Below are positions 39,663 through 43,566 of a stretch of 43,566 bases of DNA, piece by piece. This stretch comes from Chlorobiaceae bacterium (GTDB lineage: Bacteria > Bacteroidota > Chlorobiia > Chlorobiales > Chlorobiaceae): positions 1 to 43,566 of the forward strand of contig JAAXWP010000020.1 in assembly GCA_013334925.1 (NCBI GenBank), written 5' to 3'. The notes beneath the pieces were generated by a model, which worked only from the letters and a program-made list of their open reading frames with translations, searched no databases and had not been told where the DNA came from. How positions within the stretch are numbered: position 1 is the first letter of the stretch; every line of letters begins with the position of its first letter. A program made the position numbers and the translations under genes.

Positions 39663-40022
39663 TCACCTGATAATCTGTTTGACAACTGCCTTCCCTTGCA
39701 ACGGCTTGAAGATCTGAACCAATACCGGGTACCAGGTAGACTTGGGAGCAACCACTTTGGCAAGGCAATAATATTCGTAGTTCATACCAGCAACAACCTG
39801 GGTTCTGACAAGCAATGGCTCATACTTCACCCCTAAGAGTTGACTTGTTGCTTCTCTGAATACTGCCTGATCCGAATCGGAAAGCGACCTGAACGTCGTC
39901 CATCCCCCCGGCATAGCGACTGCCGGCTTTTCGACTGGTGCAGGATTGTCCGCTGCAAAGGAGCTGCAAACACCACCAAAGGTCAAAGCGACAAAAAGAC
40001 CAAGCGAAATCATCTTTTTCAT
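39663..40022 (-). CDS. Secreted cystatin-like protein
   Basis: A 119-residue protein with a signal peptide (MKKMISLGLFVALTFGGVCS, cleavage near SSFA-AD). The mature part has 'PGGWTTFRSLSDSDQAVFREATSQLLGVKYEPLLV', then RTQVVAGMNYEYYCLAKV: the QVVAG (75-79) strand-loop of cystatins and a preceding N-terminal Gly (PGGW), in the right order for the cystatin fold (helix, then strands). It ends VQIFKPLQGKAVVKQII. Cystatins inhibit papain-type proteases; here it would act in the periplasm or outside. Function inferred from the fold motif only. Confidence 0.72.
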   Translation of the reverse strand: MKKMISLGLFVALTFGGVCSSFAADNPAPVEKPAVAMPGGWTTFRSLSDSDQAVFREATSQLLGVKYEPLLVRTQVVAGMNYEYYCLAKVVAPKSTWYPVLVQIFKPLQGKAVVKQIIR

Positions 40023-40655
40023 GGGAGTTGATTTTGGGGTTTTTAAAGTTGCCTTACCTCAATCCACCGCTCAGAAGTCGACCTTTATCAAATCCAGCCA
40101 TTTCTCCGGGCTTTTCAAATCCTCTGGCCTGAGCCTTAATCCCGATTGTGGCGACACCTGATGTAACAACGCCACCGTATTGGATTATTGAGGCGTTTAA
40201 ACGTCTGACAAACGGGTAATAACTGGAGTTGCAGGGCATATCAAGCGCCTGGTTTGACAGTATGACTACCGATTACTACCTGGGCACTACATTATAAATA
40301 TACATATATTTCAAAATATTAAGCCATTTTACGACACAATACATTTTTTCTGTTTATGCATACACAGCAGCATCCGTGAAGCGCGACCTGACTTCGAAGT
40401 TTGCTTGTCGCCGACAATTAAACGTATCCTTTGTCGTCATGACGTAGGTGATATGTTGATGAACAACCGCAATATTTTTCAGCCTTCATGAATACGGATA
40501 AGCGAACCTGAATGTCTCGCATAAGGCTCAGTCTCAAGCCCCCTGCGAAGTGCAACGATGTCCACTACTCAGACGCTCTCTCGGGCTGCCATTTACCGCC
40601 TGCATCGTGATATTCACCATCAAACATCTCCTGGCCAGCTATCTTTTGCCAGATA
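40023..40655. other. Intergenic stretch, no supported gene
   Basis: A mosaic of short ORFs without ribosome-binding sites or motifs. AT-rich DNA at 40280-40350. Nothing identified. Confidence 0.4.
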
Positions 40656-40687
40656 TGCAAAAACCGCCGATAACGGCGGTTTTTGCA
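40656..40687 (-). terminator. Terminator of the CqsS-like kinase gene
   Basis: TGCAAAAACCGCC (40656-40668) pairs perfectly with GGCGGTTTTTGCA (40675-40687) around GATAAC, 40 bases past the stop on the minus strand; the flanking A/T runs let it work in either direction. Confidence 0.85.
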
Positions 40688-40726
40688 ATTGTAATGATCT
40701 GTTGTCGTCATCGTTTCGGCAAATGT

Positions 40727-43294
40727 TCAGGAACTGCTGGCGTCTTTCGATCCCGAAGCGTCGTTCGAAATAAACATGGACATCTCTTTGATGGTGTGTT
40801 CATACGTCTCCCTGACGATGCCAAGCCAATTGACATGATCAGGCCATTCTCCTTTTCTTGCGAGATCGTTCAGGTGTTTGAACAGTACAAATAACCGGTT
40901 CGCCCCAATGCTTGCCGAGGATCCCTTGAGGGTATGGGTGATTTTGTCCAAGTTACTCAAGTTACCTGTATCGGCTGCCACTTCAAGCCCCTTTATCAAG
41001 TTGGTCGCATCATTGATGAAGACATCGAGCAGGGTAAACATCAGTTCATGATCGCTGATCTGCAATAACCCATTTATGATTGAACGATCAAGTGTGCTCT
41101 CGTTACTGATCGCTGCCCATGTTTCCTCCGAAGACAACTTCGGCGCCTCTTTTTCACCTTCGATTGACGTATGAAGCATATGCCCGTTTTTAAGCCAGTT
41201 AGCTATGGTCGATACCAGCTCGTCCCTGAATATCGGTTTGCTCATGTAATGGTTCATTCCGGCGGCTTTGATTGCGCTGACGCTCTCGGGGTCAGTGTTT
41301 CCCGTAAGAGCAACAATCGGAATGCTTTCATAGCCGCCAAAGCGTGAAAACACCGTACCGCTTCTGATAGCAATGGTTGTTTCCACTCCATTCATGACTG
41401 GCATCTCCATGTCCATGAGAACAAGATCGTAATCCTGCGCATCAAGCTGTTCAATCGCCTCTTTACCATTTTCAGCCTGGCCGATGGAACACCCGTAATG
41501 TTCAAGAATAAGGCTCATGAACTTGCGGCTGGTTTCATTGTCGTCGACCAGCAAAATCCTGGCATTCGACAGCAGTTCCTCATGAGCTGCCGAAAGCGAT
41601 GGTGTTTCGGAAAAAAAGTAGCGTTCAAAAACCCTGGTGATTTCGCGATTTTTAATTGGCTTGGGAATCACCTCGTTCATGCCGCAAGCGGCGGCACGCG
41701 GAATTGCCTCATCCAGAGGAAGTGCGGTAACCCCTACGATCGGCACCTGAGAACACCTCTGAGCGATAGCCGGCTTCATGCCTTGAGCCTGCCTGATCAT
41801 GGTCACCGCATTGTCACCAGTCAGATATGGCATCTCGAAATCCATGAAGACCAGGTCATAGCAGTTTTTTGACATCATGTTGAGAGCCTGCCTGGCGTTA
41901 TCGACCTGATCGTACGGACAGTTCCATTCGGACACATGCTTCATCAAAAGAAGGCGGTTGGTAAGCTGGTCATCGACAATGAGCACCTTTTTCACCTTGA
42001 GAATCTCGCGTTTGAGATCATACACGGTTTTCGAGGAATTGTACCCAGGCAACTTGATCGTGAACTCGGTCCAGCTCCCCTCTTCGGAATCGCAGGTGAT
42101 GGTGCCGCCAAACGATTCGATGACCCTTCGACAAAATGAAAGCCCTAACCCGTTACCACCGCTTTTTCCAGAGGTATAGAACCTGTCGAAGATGATATCC
42201 CTTTTACTGGCCGGAATGCCGGGTCCAGTATCACGAACTCGTACATAATTCCATATAGTACCTGCCTCAGTGGATATCTCTATGTTGAAGCCTGGTTTGT
42301 CCTTGTAATGGAGGGCATTCTTGATCAGGTTGAACAGAACGTAGATGAACAGGTCCTTGTCTCCCAGAAAGTCGAATTTTCCGGACGTTTTCTCGATAAC
42401 CATATCACGCTCTTTCTGATCATGGTAGCCATAGTTCGTTATTGCGGTGTGTGTTGCATTCTTTACGCCAATTTTCTTGAAGTTGCTCATATCGATCAAT
42501 CCGTCCTGAAGCGTAACCAGGATGGAATCGATGATCTTGTTTCCCCGCTTTATCGTTGAGAGACTTTCATCGATGATGTCATGCATGCTTATGAGACTTG
42601 TATTCTTCAGTACATATGTCTCACTCTCATCGCTTTTCTCAGGCTTCTGAGGTATGATGGACTGCATGGTACCCATGGCATTTGTAATTGCCATCAGCGG
42701 GTTTCTCATCTCATGTGCGATACTCCCGCTCAAACTTTTCATGAGAGACAATTTGGTTCTGGTAGCAGCCAACCTTCTCGAATCCGCAATAAGACCGCCA
42801 ATCAGAACAAAAAGATATACAGGTATATATTTAGCATTAAAGTTAGCATATGAAACATAGCCATCAGTAAGCAACACCACGAAATAAGCAAGCACAAATC
42901 CTGCCAAGGTGTAGCAACAAACAAGGATCCAGTCGTTGATAATAAGAATAAGCAATAACAGGCCCGCCATTGAAGACATTATCCATACATCGGACCAGCC
43001 GTTCTTTAACAGCATGTAATGAAAAAAGAACGGCAACAGCAATAGGGCCGTAACAAAGAAGTAATACGGAAAATACTCCTTAACTCGTTTGGATAAATTA
43101 GGATACAACAACCACGGAAGAGCTATGACTGCGGCTGCAAGCCGCATTGGCAAATCTTCATAGGGCTGCGGAAACAGGTACTTCCATGTGATATAGAACA
43201 ATGGATAACCTACTGAACCGAACAGGCCAATTACCGGAAGGTTCGGCTCCGCGTACTCTATGATACTATCGAGCTTTTGTTTGAATTGTCGCAT
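40727..43294 (-). CDS. CqsS-like hybrid sensor kinase (HisKA-HATPase-REC-REC-HPt)
   Basis: From ATG 43294 the protein is 855 aa: MRQFKQKLDSIIEYAEPNLP. The six-helix membrane sensor ('YPLFYITWKYLFPQPYEDLPMRLAAAV', 'PYYFFVTALLLLPFFFHYMLLKNGWSDVWIMSSMAGLLL', 'YIPVYLFVLIGGL') follows the Vibrio CAI-1 receptor CqsS closely, as does 'GSIAHEMRNPLMAI' (HisKA) and 'SGGNGLGLSFCRRVIESFGGTI' (HATPase). Two receivers follow ('LVFMDFEMPYLTG', 'LVLMDMEMPVMNG') and an HPt ('ITHTLKGSSASIGA'). CqsS itself has only one receiver and no HPt. The ORF extends to 43372, but that part only reads through a hairpin. No CqsA-like synthase is in the window. Confidence 0.86.
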   Translation of the reverse strand: MRQFKQKLDSIIEYAEPNLPVIGLFGSVGYPLFYITWKYLFPQPYEDLPMRLAAAVIALPWLLYPNLSKRVKEYFPYYFFVTALLLLPFFFHYMLLKNGWSDVWIMSSMAGLLLLILIINDWILVCCYTLAGFVLAYFVVLLTDGYVSYANFNAKYIPVYLFVLIGGLIADSRRLAATRTKLSLMKSLSGSIAHEMRNPLMAITNAMGTMQSIIPQKPEKSDESETYVLKNTSLISMHDIIDESLSTIKRGNKIIDSILVTLQDGLIDMSNFKKIGVKNATHTAITNYGYHDQKERDMVIEKTSGKFDFLGDKDLFIYVLFNLIKNALHYKDKPGFNIEISTEAGTIWNYVRVRDTGPGIPASKRDIIFDRFYTSGKSGGNGLGLSFCRRVIESFGGTITCDSEEGSWTEFTIKLPGYNSSKTVYDLKREILKVKKVLIVDDQLTNRLLLMKHVSEWNCPYDQVDNARQALNMMSKNCYDLVFMDFEMPYLTGDNAVTMIRQAQGMKPAIAQRCSQVPIVGVTALPLDEAIPRAAACGMNEVIPKPIKNREITRVFERYFFSETPSLSAAHEELLSNARILLVDDNETSRKFMSLILEHYGCSIGQAENGKEAIEQLDAQDYDLVLMDMEMPVMNGVETTIAIRSGTVFSRFGGYESIPIVALTGNTDPESVSAIKAAGMNHYMSKPIFRDELVSTIANWLKNGHMLHTSIEGEKEAPKLSSEETWAAISNESTLDRSIINGLLQISDHELMFTLLDVFINDATNLIKGLEVAADTGNLSNLDKITHTLKGSSASIGANRLFVLFKHLNDLARKGEWPDHVNWLGIVRETYEHTIKEMSMFISNDASGSKDASSS

Positions 43295-43321
43295 TTGTGT
43301 AAAAACCCACCGCCCCGGCAC

Positions 43322-43362
43322 TGAACGGCATGATTTATGCAAGACATATATCATGCCGTTCA
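43322..43362. promoter_or_regulatory. Perfect 13-bp inverted repeat in the leader of the CqsS-like gene
   Basis: TGAACGGCATGAT (43322-43334) and ATCATGCCGTTCA (43350-43362) are perfect inverted copies 15 bases apart, centred about 50 bases upstream of the ATG. It could be a regulatory hairpin or an operator. Confidence 0.6.
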
Positions 43363-43399
43363 AATGAAACAAAAATACTGAATCAGAATATAGGTATCC

Positions 43400-43427
43400 T
43401 ATATGCTTGCATATAAATCATATATGC
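43400..43427. promoter_or_regulatory. Three alternating TATATGC/GCATATA motifs upstream of the CqsS-like gene
   Basis: TATATGC (43400-43406), tt, GCATATA (43409-43415), aatca, TATATGC (43421-43427). The middle motif can pair with either neighbour, giving two overlapping palindromes, an arrangement typical of repressor operators. Confidence 0.45.
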
Positions 43428-43566
43428 AAAAAATTAGCAGCGGTTCGGGGATTTTGGGGTTTAGTGTTTGGAGTGCCAGTGTCGTTTCAAATATACAACT
43501 TCTTTACTTCTTATCGGAAAAAATACAACAGCCCCTCATTTGAATCGGATAACTCTAAAACGTTGA

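Overview
The window comes from a green sulfur bacterium (Chlorobiaceae). It carries a bacteriochlorophyll a synthase (BchG), a second chlorophyll-synthase paralogue best read as the bacteriochlorophyll c-type synthase BchK, a B12-binding radical SAM protein of the BchQ/BchR type, and several chlorosome envelope proteins (CsmE, a CsmB/CsmF-type protein and CsmC/CsmD-like hydrophobic proteins). The first 40 bases also encode the C-terminus of a Chlorobium-type 2[4Fe-4S] ferredoxin.

Layout. 1-740: ferredoxin tail, its terminator, then two back-to-back microsatellites (about twelve 9-mers and exactly 41 heptamers). 735-6,170: minus-strand housekeeping genes (Dabb protein, thioesterase, DD-carboxypeptidase, Phd-type antitoxin, Na/Ca exchanger, LysE exporter, GNAT, membrane protein). 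6,480-16,330: a DUF-type gene, the coupled bchG-glycosyltransferase-LOG operon, an alpha/beta hydrolase, a small conserved protein, zinc alcohol dehydrogenase plus a lipoprotein MsrB-MsrA fusion, and a long DUF255 thioredoxin-fold protein. 16,340-17,830: a solitary chlorosome-type protein, tRNA-Val(CAC), a DUF4282 membrane protein and a coupled pair of small genes.

17,830-29,330 is an accessory island. Debris (IS3 orfA fragment, two umuD 3' remnants, duplicated cassettes, a frameshifted plasmid-type gene) surrounds an IS630 element and four minus-strand genes that look like anti-invader functions: a PD-(D/E)xK nuclease with an N-terminal extension, a RelA/SpoT-type nucleotide synthetase fused to TPRs, a stand-alone HsdR-N nuclease-like protein, and a 916-residue TIR-NB-ARC-TPR protein of NLR/STAND architecture. 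The two umuD remnants bracket IS630 plus the first nuclease gene; the next two genes sit in AT-rich, C-rich DNA unlike the core.

29,580-40,020: a PEGA lipoprotein, a two-component pair (OmpR-type regulator and a soluble kinase with six PAS domains), the minus-strand operon csmE-radical SAM-bchK, and a divergent plus-strand operon of four small proteins, at least three of them chlorosome-envelope-like. This stretch makes both chlorosome pigment (ring methylation and tail addition) and its envelope proteins. It is bracketed by two ~237-bp direct repeats. A cystatin-like secreted protein follows. 40,727-43,294: a hybrid kinase whose membrane sensor closely resembles the CAI-1 quorum-sensing receptor CqsS, preceded by strong inverted repeats.

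Most interesting: the TIR-NLR/RelA-TPR/nuclease island, the compact chlorosome locus with unknown small members, the CqsS-like receptor in a phototroph, and the 41-copy heptamer array. All functions are inferred from sequence motifs recognised by eye; no searches were run.
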